Source: Rhizobium sp. P38BS-XIX
GTDB taxonomy: Bacteria; Pseudomonadota; Alphaproteobacteria; Rhizobiales; Rhizobiaceae
Assembly: GCF_012641435.1 (NCBI RefSeq)
Contig: NZ_JABAIJ010000016.1
Location: 62,001-126,000 of the forward strand
Direction: 5' to 3'
DNA length: 64,000 nt
Under the pieces are notes generated by a model, which was given only the letters and a program-made list of their open reading frames with translations, was not told where the DNA came from and did not search any database. Each line of letters begins with the position of its first letter. Position 1 is the first letter of the stretch. The position numbers and the translations under genes were made by a program. Below, piece after piece: positions 1 through 6,586 of this stretch.

Positions 1-359
1 TCGTTTGGCTAAGCACCATGGCGGATCGGCTCTATCGGCCGATGATCGGCGATCTTCTGGCACCAGGTTTTCAATTGGCGCCAGCCATCGCCTTTTACCT
101 GATATATGCGGCGGGGCTGACCTTCCTTGCGGTGCGTCCCGGGCTTTTGGCGGGCTCGTTCGGAACGGCGGCGCTCTATGGGGCTATTCTTGGCTTCACC
201 GCCTATGCGACTTACGATCTTACCAATCAGTCGACTCTCAAGAATTGGCCGACCATCCTTACCATTGCGGATCTCGTATGGGGAACGCTCCTGTCGGCCA
301 TCGCGGCTGGAAGCAGCCAATGGATCGCCGAGCGCCTCGTCGGACCTGCGGGGAACTGA
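1..359 (+). CDS. DUF2177 family membrane protein (5' end missing)
   Basis: The reading frame is open from base 3 at the left edge, so the N-terminus lies outside the window; an internal ATG at 18 is probably not the start. The visible 118 residues hold about three hydrophobic segments and the stretch ATYDLTNQSTLKNWP, which I recognise as the hallmark of DUF2177 inner-membrane proteins of about 130 residues. The residues before the internal ATG (VWLST) also fit the family, which usually has a tryptophan-rich LDxxWL start. The function of the family is unknown. Stop is TGA at 357-359. The neighbouring tspO is convergent. Confidence 0.75.
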   Translation, partial: VWLSTMADRLYRPMIGDLLAPGFQLAPAIAFYLIYAAGLTFLAVRPGLLAGSFGTAALYGAILGFTAYATYDLTNQSTLKNWPTILTIADLVWGTLLSAIAAGSSQWIAERLVGPAGN

Positions 360-412
360 AAATCGACCACCCTCGACGGATTGGCGGGCAACACTGAGAT
401 CTCAATGGCAGC

Positions 413-913
413 TCAACCGTTCAGCCGCCAGATTTCGAAATTCAATAACATGGCGAAAGCGACCCATGCCGCTAGCGGCACCAGGCAGTATGCAGCCTGC
501 GCATCCAGCTTGCGAAAGGCATGGATGGTGGCAAGGATCAGAAGCCATTGCGGCACGATATCGATGAGACCGGCCATCGGATTGTTAAGGCCGAAAAACA
601 TCCACGACCACAGGGCATTCAGCGAAAGCTGAGCGTAAAATAGCAAAAGCGCCGTCGATCGCCCCGGCACGTCGGAAGAAAGTCTCCAGATCCGCCAACT
701 GGAATAGGCCATCAATGCATAAAGCAAGGTCCACATTGGACCGAAGATCCAGTTCGGCGGGTTGAATCCCGGTTTGACGAGATGCGCATACCAGCCGGCG
801 AGATTGGGAAAGGTTGCCCATTGACCGAGAAGCAATGCGATGATGACGGTAAAGATCGCCAGCGCCGCATAGATCCACGGGCTGCCTGGTTGCTTTTCGA
901 TATGAGATGACAT
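413..913 (-). CDS. tspO: TspO/MBR family protein (tryptophan-rich sensory protein)
   Basis: A 166-residue protein with five predicted membrane helices and the family signature around residues 45-75 (KPGFNPPNWIFGPMWTLLY), rich in Trp and Pro. TspO proteins bind porphyrins and in alphaproteobacteria are linked to tetrapyrrole, redox and oxygen responses. An in-frame start at 979 exists, but the ATG at 913 gives normal family length and places the first helix at about residue 12. The gene is divergent from rpoE-chrR, and a TGATCC-N18-TATGAG element facing it suggests control by that sigma factor. Family assignment is firm; the physiological role is inferred. Confidence 0.88.
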   Translation of the reverse strand: MSSHIEKQPGSPWIYAALAIFTVIIALLLGQWATFPNLAGWYAHLVKPGFNPPNWIFGPMWTLLYALMAYSSWRIWRLSSDVPGRSTALLLFYAQLSLNALWSWMFFGLNNPMAGLIDIVPQWLLILATIHAFRKLDAQAAYCLVPLAAWVAFAMLLNFEIWRLNG

Positions 914-1004
914 CGCTTTCCTCGTTCGGATTTTGCGGCTCTGCGCCGGCATCAATAATCTGTCGGTAGATTCAGCCACTTGCTAAGATGGAGGCTTTCT
1001 TTCT

Positions 1005-1028
1005 AGTCTCGTAAACTCATACGAGACT
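1005..1028. promoter_or_regulatory. Perfect 9-bp inverted repeat at the tspO promoter
   Basis: Arms AGTCTCGTA (1005-1013) and TACGAGACT (1020-1028) flank AACTCA. The repeat covers the candidate -10 box and predicted start of tspO transcription. It could be an operator. On the plus strand it is followed by CTTTTT and looks like a terminator, but no plus-strand gene lies upstream. Confidence 0.45.
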
Positions 1029-1045
1029 CTTTTTGAATTGGATCA
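1016..1045 (-). promoter_or_regulatory. Candidate RpoE-type promoter for tspO
   Basis: Read on the minus strand: TGATCC (1045-1040), 18 bases, TATGAG (1021-1016). This matches the architecture I recall for the Rhodobacter RpoE-ChrR regulon (TGATCC, about 18 bases, TAAGA) and the facing rpoE promoter. It would give a leader of roughly 95 bases before tspO. Confidence 0.5.
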
Positions 1046-1047
1046 CG

Positions 1048-1077
1048 GGATCCAACCGTTTCGGCGGGCCGTATAAG
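1048..1077 (+). promoter_or_regulatory. Candidate autoregulatory promoter of rpoE-chrR
   Basis: GGATCC (1048-1053), 18 bases, TATAAG (1072-1077): the same spacing and nearly the same boxes as the opposite promoter for tspO. Transcription would start near 1084, after the ATG at 1082, which favours the GTG at 1157 as the rpoE start. Confidence 0.5.
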
Positions 1078-1156
1078 GGATATGAATGTTTCAGCGCTGC
1101 AAACAGACCGATCGAAAAGGTCGTCCTGCTCATCAAAGGCTGCCGAGAGGCAGCCG

Positions 1157-1732
1157 GTGACCGCGTTGTCGGGCCCCGACAGCCTCTCGTCGGACGAGGC
1201 CAATCAGCTTGTGCTGGCCATCGCCGCGAGGCAAGACAGGCACGCATTTGCTGCGTTGTTCGCCATGGCGGCGCCGAAGGTCAAGGCCTATATGATGCGG
1301 ACTGGCTCTGCGCCCGAACTGGCGGAGGAGATCGCACAGGAAGCCATGTTGCTGGTGTGGCGCAAGGCGTCGTATTTTGATCCCGCCCGTGCCAGCGCAG
1401 CGACATGGATTTTCACCATCGCCCGAAATCTTCGGATCGATTTCCAGCGCAAGGTAAAATCCTCGCAGCTGCCCGGTGCCGATCCAAGCAGTTTTCAGGA
1501 GGAGGAGCGCACGCCAGAGGAGCTTCTCTTCGTCAGGGTGGACGAAGACAGGATACGGACTGCGATGCAGGCGCTCAGCCCCGAGCAGGAAACGATCCTG
1601 AGGTTGTCGTTTTTTCGCGATCGTCCGCATTCCGAGATCGCTCGAGAATTGGACCTGCCGCTTGGGACCGTGAAGTCACGAATAAGGCGAGCGCTGGTCA
1701 GGCTTAAAACTATGCTTGAAGAGACACTATGA
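1157..1732 (+). CDS. rpoE: ECF sigma factor, RpoE/ChrR type
   Basis: Group IV (ECF) sigma factor with region 2 (residues about 15-85, including RNLRIDFQRK) and region 4 (about 125-185, with the helix-turn-helix HSEIARELDLPLGTVKSRIRRA). It directs RNA polymerase to stress promoters and is held inactive by the ChrR protein encoded next, with which it overlaps by four bases (ATGA). The frame is open back to an ATG at 1082 (216 aa), but the GTG at 1157 has AGAGG 6 bases upstream, gives the usual length of about 190 aa, and lies downstream of the candidate promoter at 1048-1077. By homology the inducing signal is singlet oxygen or organic peroxide. Start choice is moderately sure, family call firm. 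Confidence 0.88.
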   Translation: MTALSGPDSLSSDEANQLVLAIAARQDRHAFAALFAMAAPKVKAYMMRTGSAPELAEEIAQEAMLLVWRKASYFDPARASAATWIFTIARNLRIDFQRKVKSSQLPGADPSSFQEEERTPEELLFVRVDEDRIRTAMQALSPEQETILRLSFFRDRPHSEIARELDLPLGTVKSRIRRALVRLKTMLEETL

Positions 1733-2382
1733 CTGCGAACCATCATCCCAGTGATCAAACACTTCTGCGGTACGCGGCCGGGACTTTGCCCGCGGGTCCG
1801 GCGCTCGTGGTGGCTACCCATATTGGCGGGTGTCCTGCCTGTCGAAGGAAGGTCGCGAATTTCGAGGCGATCGGCGGGGCTTTTCTTGCGCAGATCGAGC
1901 CGGAAGAGCTTTCAGACGGCGCCCTTGATCGCGTGCTGGAAAAGCTGGGGCCGATCGAAAGCAAGGCTACAGCCGGTGCGGTGCGATCGAGCCGGGCGTC
2001 GATCGACGGTATTGAACTGCCAAAAGCCTTGAGTGATTGCGGCATCGGACCGTGGCGTTCTGTCGGACCGGGCGTGAAGCTCAGCCGAATTACCGTGCCC
2101 TACGCGCCGGAAGCGAATGTCATTCTGCTCAAGGTCAAGGCGAACAAGCATATGCCCGCGCACGGGCATTCCGATCTGGAGGTAACTCAGGTCCTCACCG
2201 GTTCGTTTTCCGACGGCGGCAACCGCTATCTTCCAGGCGATTTCGTCGAAGGCGACGACGAGACGGACCACAGTCCGATCATCGGCAGCGAGGGCGAATG
2301 TATTTCGCTTGCCGCAATCGAAGGCCGAATTCAGTTCAAGGGATTTCTCGGCCGGCTGCTACAGCCGCTGGTCGGGATCTAA
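1729..2382 (+). CDS. chrR: ChrR-type zinc anti-sigma factor with cupin domain
   Basis: A 217-residue anti-sigma factor. The N-terminal zinc anti-sigma domain has His6, His31, Cys35 and Cys38 (HIGGCPAC), the same positions as I recall for the zinc ligands of Rhodobacter ChrR. The C-terminal cupin-like domain has His145, His147, Glu151 and His181, the same spacing as the Rhodobacter ligands shifted by four residues. This supports a functional sensor that releases RpoE under singlet oxygen or peroxide. It is translationally coupled to rpoE. Confidence 0.9.
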   Translation: MTANHHPSDQTLLRYAAGTLPAGPALVVATHIGGCPACRRKVANFEAIGGAFLAQIEPEELSDGALDRVLEKLGPIESKATAGAVRSSRASIDGIELPKALSDCGIGPWRSVGPGVKLSRITVPYAPEANVILLKVKANKHMPAHGHSDLEVTQVLTGSFSDGGNRYLPGDFVEGDDETDHSPIIGSEGECISLAAIEGRIQFKGFLGRLLQPLVGI

Positions 2383-2396
2383 GCCGATCCCGGCTT
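2381..2396 (+). terminator. Short hairpin overlapping the chrR stop
   Basis: AAGCCG (2381-2386), loop ATCC, CGGCTT (2391-2396), followed by TG. It may be a weak terminator or 3' stabiliser; the T-run is short. Confidence 0.35.
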
Positions 2397-2472
2397 TGTC
2401 GTGCGGATGGTTTTTGAGAGGACGAGCCTCTAACGGCCGGTCTCAGCCGACATGTACGCATCGAAGCTCTAC

Positions 2473-2494
2473 ACCACACATGCGGTGTGGTTTT
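2473..2494 (+). terminator. Hairpin with T-run downstream of chrR
   Basis: ACCACAC (2473-2479), loop ATGCG, GTGTGGT (2485-2491), followed by TTT. It has the form of an intrinsic terminator for the rpoE-chrR transcript or for a small RNA in this gap. Confidence 0.45.
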
Positions 2495-2532
2495 GACGAT
2501 CAGTTTTTGGGAAGGGTATTCGGTGCGCTAAT

Positions 2533-2630
2533 GCCGCTCGAGACGAGCGGCTTGCGCCAGCTATATGTTTGCCTGAGACCAAGTAAACCACATCCGGACC
2601 AAACCGATCCAGTGATCGGTTTATCGTCCG
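2533..2630. other. Two further strong hairpins in the chrR-DUF1127 gap
   Basis: An 8-bp stem GCCGCTCG/CGAGCGGC (2533-2551, loop AGA) is followed by a 9-bp stem AAACCGATC/GATCGGTTT (2601-2622, loop CAGT) with outer pairing CGGAC (2595-2599) to GTCCG (2626-2630). With the hairpin at 2473-2494 this is structured non-coding sequence that could be a small RNA or the 3' end of the DUF1127 transcript. Confidence 0.4.
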
Positions 2631-2654
2631 AACATCGTGCATGCATGCAAATTA

Positions 2655-2798
2655 TTAGCGGGACGTACCGAGGACCGCAGAACGGATACGCGAGCGGGAA
2701 AGACCAAGATCCTGCAGGGCGTGATCGTCAAGAGCGCCAAGTTCGCGGATTGCACGGCGGTTTTCAGCGTATTGCTTAAGCTTATCGAACATTCTCAT
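2655..2798 (-). CDS. DUF1127 microprotein
   Basis: A 47-residue basic protein of the DUF1127 family: the core RAIRELGALDDHALQDLGLSR is typical. The frame stays open to 2876, but the ATG at 2798 lies 6 bases after AAGGAG, so I place the start there. Small DUF1127 proteins in alphaproteobacteria have been linked to RNA turnover and to phosphate or carbon adaptation. Here nothing more specific can be said. It stands alone on the minus strand, convergent with rpoE-chrR. Confidence 0.85.
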   Translation of the reverse strand: MRMFDKLKQYAENRRAIRELGALDDHALQDLGLSRSRIRSAVLGTSR

Positions 2799-2903
2799 TT
2801 TCATCTCCTTTGGTTGTGCACAGGAGATAATCACTTGGCCGGCTAAAATAAATGCATATGCCTGCACACGAGGCATGTTGCCATTGCAGGGCTGTTGCCG
2901 AAT

Positions 2904-3488
2904 TTATGTCAATTTTATTATCGCCCTGCCGCTTGTCAGATCCGTGACCATGGTGCTGACGTGATCTGCCATTGAAATTGCCACAGTTGCGTCAAGAATG
3001 GCGCCGGACGCGGTGAAGCTTTCGGCGCTGATCTGCATGCCGGATTGCGCGGCAAGCCTTGCTTTCACAAGGGCGAGGTCTGAAAAATTCACGCTGATGG
3101 TCATACTGACGGTCGGAACGACTTCCTGCCTTTCTGCAGCCTGCAGGCAGATTGCCGCCGTACCGCCATAAGCTCGGATCAATCCGCCGCTGCCGAGCAG
3201 CGTGCCGCCAAACCATCGCGTTACGACCACGGCAACCCTGTCGAGTTCCAAGCCATCGATGGCCTGAAGGATCGGTTTGCCGGCTGTGCCGCTCGGCTCG
3301 CCGTCGTCGTTGAAGCGATAGCTCTGTCCGATGCGCCATGCCCAGCAATTGTGATTGGCGTCGGCAACCGAATGCTGCGTGATGAAGTCCTTGACGTCTT
3401 CGATCGTGGTGACAGGCGCAGCCGTAGCCAGAAAGCGGCTTCGCTTGATTTCCTGGGTAGCGGTGGTGATCGAAGCGATCGCAAACAT
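2904..3488 (-). CDS. IMPACT/YigZ family protein (UPF0029)
   Basis: A 194-residue member of the IMPACT family. The N-terminal domain (about residues 10-115) holds KRSRFLA, GEPSGTAGKPIL and VVVTRWFGGTLLGSGGL, all family hallmarks. The C-terminal DUF1949-like domain (about 130-190) has a ferredoxin-like pattern. Bacterial members have no settled biochemical role; eukaryotic IMPACT regulates the GCN2 translation-stress pathway. I start at the ATG at 3488 because AGAGG precedes it; an upstream in-frame start is at 3503. Confidence 0.85.
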   Translation of the reverse strand: MFAIASITTATQEIKRSRFLATAAPVTTIEDVKDFITQHSVADANHNCWAWRIGQSYRFNDDGEPSGTAGKPILQAIDGLELDRVAVVVTRWFGGTLLGSGGLIRAYGGTAAICLQAAERQEVVPTVSMTISVNFSDLALVKARLAAQSGMQISAESFTASGAILDATVAISMADHVSTMVTDLTSGRAIIKLT

Positions 3489-3606
3489 GGCGCCTCTTGG
3501 CAAATTTCGGCAGCAGAAAAAAGCAGGTTAGCAGTTCGACAAGCCTCGTGTTAACGATGACAGCCGACGGTACTACACGCCAAACCGTCTTACGGAGAAT
3601 AAGATT

Positions 3607-4128
3607 GTGACAAATTTTCTTGAAAAGTGGTCATCCAGGAAGGCCAACAAGCCCAAGGCCGGATCAAAGACCGTCATTGATACATTCCGCGCAAGGGTCG
3701 CGGAGCAAAAGGCATTTCTGGAAGAATACGAACGTGATACCGCCGGCTTCAGAAAATGGCGCTCGACCTGGTTCCAGCGTGTTCCCGGCGGCTTTGGTGT
3801 CACCATTGGCCGAGACTCGATCAACGCCGGCAACGGTTTGAATTATGTGGTCGTCGAGACGCTCAAGGATGTTGCCGAATTTCTGGATGATCTTGCGCAT
3901 CACGCAGAAAACGACGCCAGCTTCCAGCACGCGCTCGAAGAAAACCGCAAGCGCCGCGCGACGCTGCTGACCGCTGCGAAGACCGGTAGCGCTCCTGCTG
4001 CTGCGAAAGCAGTGACTAAGCCCGCCGCTGCCAAGCCCGCTCGTGCGAAGGCAACCACGGCAGTTGCCGAAGGTGGCGAAAAGCCCAAAAGAAGCCGCAA
4101 GCCTAAGGCAGAAAACGCAGCCGAATAG
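3607..4128 (+). CDS. Hypothetical protein with lysine/alanine/proline-rich tail
   Basis: A 173-residue protein starting with GTG, preceded by CGGAG. Residues 1-120 form a mostly helical domain that I do not recognise (FRKWRSTWFQRVPGGFGVTIGRD is its most distinctive part). Residues about 121-173 are almost only Ala, Lys, Pro, Arg and Thr with repeated AAAK/KPA units, much like histone H1 C-terminal tails and suggestive of DNA or RNA binding. It is monocistronic, and a hairpin follows at 4190-4204. Confidence 0.7.
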   Translation: MTNFLEKWSSRKANKPKAGSKTVIDTFRARVAEQKAFLEEYERDTAGFRKWRSTWFQRVPGGFGVTIGRDSINAGNGLNYVVVETLKDVAEFLDDLAHHAENDASFQHALEENRKRRATLLTAAKTGSAPAAAKAVTKPAAAKPARAKATTAVAEGGEKPKRSRKPKAENAAE

Positions 4129-4189
4129 CTCGAACGACGTCAAGCACTGGTTGACGCATGGAGAGGCCGGGGCACTGAAAAGATGCTCC

Positions 4190-4204
4190 GGCACTCAAAG
4201 TGCC
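4190..4204. other. Hairpin between the 173-aa gene and corA
   Basis: GGCACT (4190-4195), loop CAA, AGTGCC (4199-4204), without a clear T-run. It may be a weak terminator. The rest of the 257-base gap (4129-4385) shows nothing else I recognise, and I see no Mg2+-riboswitch-like architecture. Confidence 0.35.
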
Positions 4205-4385
4205 TCGGTGTTCGGAGGGCATGCAGCGGCTTAGCAGATCGCGAAGGCAGGCAATCACGACAGCAAAATTGCCGCTTTATGGCGTTGCTCACAAAGCATG
4301 GTCGGCAGGACGAAAGCGTTTTGTCTTGCCTTGATAAAGACACTGGAAATTCGGCAGCAGGACCAATCAAAGGGTCGTCAAAACA

Positions 4386-5360
4386 ATGTTGAATACCTTT
4401 CCCGCCCAAGGCAGCCATCAAGCAGACAAAGCGGATAAAAGCATCAAGGATGCCTTGTGGATAGATCTCCTCGATCCTTCCGATGAGGAGATTGCCAATG
4501 TCGAAAAACTGTTCGGAATTACGCTGCCGTCCTTGGGAGCCCTCAGTGAAATCGAGGCTTCCAGCCGGCTGAAGGCTGTCGACGATGTCCTCTATATGAG
4601 CACGCCATCGGCTGCCAAGCGCCCCGAAGGAGCGGAGGCGACGCCGCCCGTCGGCTTCGTGTTGTCGGCCGACCGGTTGGTGACCGTCCGCTTCATGTCG
4701 CTTCCGACATTCGACGCGGTCGCCGCCAAATTCGACGGGACCAAGGACGCCCCAAAATCGAGTCTCGAAGTCTTCGTTCTGCTTTGCGAGGAGATTGTCT
4801 CTCACGTCGCCGATATTCTCGAACATCTGGCGGCCGAACTGAATCGCCTGTCAAAGGATGCTTTCCGTGCCGAGGATCCGCGTGGGCGCCATCCTGCCCG
4901 GGCCAATCGGATCCTGCGTGGCCAGCTGCGCCAGCTCGGCCGACTTGGTGACCGGTTGTCGGAAATACGCGATGGTCTTTTGGGTCTCGCGCGCGTCCTT
5001 GCCTATTCCGAGCAGAATGCCTGCGATTGGCATGGCGGCGCATTGAAGCCCCGTGTCGGCAGCTTGCGTCAGGACCTGCATTCGCTATCCGAATATGACG
5101 AGCAACTCGCGAACAAGGTGCAGTTCGTCCTGGATGCGCTCGTCGGCCTGATCGGTATCGCCCAGAACGATGTCTTCAAGGTTTTGACGATCGTTTCCAT
5201 CGTCGGCATCCCTCCGACCTTGATGGCTGGCGTTTACGGCATGAATTTCAAGAACATGCCGGAGTATGACTGGGTTTGGGGCTATCCATATGGTTGGGCC
5301 GTGATCATCATCAGCGCTCTCATCCCACTGGTCTGGTTCAAGGTAAAAGGCTGGTTCTAG
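4386..5360 (+). CDS. corA: CorA-family divalent cation transporter
   Basis: A 324-residue CorA/ZntB superfamily channel. A soluble N-terminal funnel domain (about 1-250) rich in helices is followed by two C-terminal membrane helices. The first ends with the pore signature YGMNF (GMN motif), which selects hydrated Mg2+ or Co2+. It acts as a homopentamer in the inner membrane. The start ATG follows AAGGG. The acidic linker between helices (KNMPEYDW) is as expected. It could be annotated as a zinc transporter of the ZntB type; the two are not separable by eye. Confidence 0.88.
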   Translation: MLNTFPAQGSHQADKADKSIKDALWIDLLDPSDEEIANVEKLFGITLPSLGALSEIEASSRLKAVDDVLYMSTPSAAKRPEGAEATPPVGFVLSADRLVTVRFMSLPTFDAVAAKFDGTKDAPKSSLEVFVLLCEEIVSHVADILEHLAAELNRLSKDAFRAEDPRGRHPARANRILRGQLRQLGRLGDRLSEIRDGLLGLARVLAYSEQNACDWHGGALKPRVGSLRQDLHSLSEYDEQLANKVQFVLDALVGLIGIAQNDVFKVLTIVSIVGIPPTLMAGVYGMNFKNMPEYDWVWGYPYGWAVIIISALIPLVWFKVKGWF

Positions 5361-5557
5361 CAACGAGTGAGATAATCGCGCTTGACCCGGCAGGGTTGAG
5401 GAAGTAGGCGCAATGGGTGCCTGCTTGCAGCGTCCAGCACGGGTGTGTCCAAGCAGATTTCGTTCCCCGTCATCAGACGTTCGATTGATCCCGCCCGATC
5501 GCCCGGCGACGGTCGATCAATGTCCTGACGTGTCTCGTATAGCAGGAAGTTAAAGCA

Positions 5558-6541
5558 TTGCCCGATCAGAAACCGAAGATCCGCCCGTCCATCAAACAGC
5601 GCCTGATTTTCACCATTGCGGTTGCGGTGATCTATGCGCTTGTCCTCTACGTGATTGTCTGGATGCCCGCCGGATCGGCAATCCCGTTCATTTCGGGATT
5701 GATCCTGGTGCCGATGGCAATTGCAAGTGTCGCATCGGCGGCGATGGATCCTCTTGGACAAGATACTGTGTGGCGGCACATCAAGATTGGCTGGATCTGC
5801 ATCACCGCTTTCATCGTGATCGCGGTGCTTGTATTCAGGGAAGCCGGTATCTGCGCCATCATGGCAGCGCCGATATTCTATCTTGGATCGGCGCTGGGAT
5901 CGGCGATCTCAGGCCTATCGCTGCGCAAATGGCGATCGCGGTCGGTTTCGTCCTGTCTTGTCGTGCTCCCGCTGCTTGCCCTGCCTGCCGAGCCGTTCAT
6001 GCCGGCACCCGTTCTTGATGAACAGGTGCAAAGCGTCGTCGTCATCGACGCGCCGCTCGAGACCGTCTGGAAGAATACCGTCGAGATACCGAAGATCGCG
6101 CCGCAGGAACTGATGTGGACGTTCAGTCATGGGGTTGTCGGCGTTCCACAGCCAATCGATGCCCGGCTTGAGGGAGCCGGCGTTGGCGCCGTGCGGTATT
6201 TGCGCTGGACACACGGCGTGACCTTCGAGGAGGTGGTGACCGATTGGCAGCCGGGCCGCCATCTGGCATGGACATTCCGGTTCGGCCCACAATCGATACC
6301 CGACGCGGTCGAGGGCCATATCAAGATCGACAGCAGCTATCTCAGGATCGCCAACGGTGACTACCGTCTGGATCCGTTACCGGATGGCAAGACACGTTTG
6401 AGCTTGACCACCCACTATGCGATCGCGACGCCGATCAATGTTTACTGCGCATGGTGGGGTTCGATCTTCCTCAGGGATTTTCACGGCACGGTGCTGAACG
6501 TCATCCAGAAGAGATCTGAGGCTGAAGCGCGGTCCAGCTGA
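5558..6541 (+). CDS. Membrane protein with C-terminal SRPBCC/START-like domain
   Basis: A 327-residue protein starting with TTG, preceded by AGGAAG. Residues about 15-155 contain four or five membrane helices. Residues about 165-325 read as a polyketide-cyclase-like SRPBCC fold (VVVIDAPLETVWKNTVEIPKI at its start and the C-terminal DFHGTVLNVIQKRSE helix), a fold that binds lipids or other hydrophobic ligands. The substrate is unknown. Its end lies 45 bases from the convergent glgX. Confidence 0.7.
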   Translation: MPDQKPKIRPSIKQRLIFTIAVAVIYALVLYVIVWMPAGSAIPFISGLILVPMAIASVASAAMDPLGQDTVWRHIKIGWICITAFIVIAVLVFREAGICAIMAAPIFYLGSALGSAISGLSLRKWRSRSVSSCLVVLPLLALPAEPFMPAPVLDEQVQSVVVIDAPLETVWKNTVEIPKIAPQELMWTFSHGVVGVPQPIDARLEGAGVGAVRYLRWTHGVTFEEVVTDWQPGRHLAWTFRFGPQSIPDAVEGHIKIDSSYLRIANGDYRLDPLPDGKTRLSLTTHYAIATPINVYCAWWGSIFLRDFHGTVLNVIQKRSEAEARSS

Positions 6542-6586
6542 TCGCCACGGTTCAGCTCTCTTCGATAGGCTAGGTCTCCGTTGTCG

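Noticed and set aside
5357..5779. A 140-residue minus-strand frame in the corA to SRPBCC gap.
   Set aside because: Cys/Arg/His-rich, overlaps the SRPBCC gene and lacks a ribosome site; the gap more likely holds the promoter of that gene.
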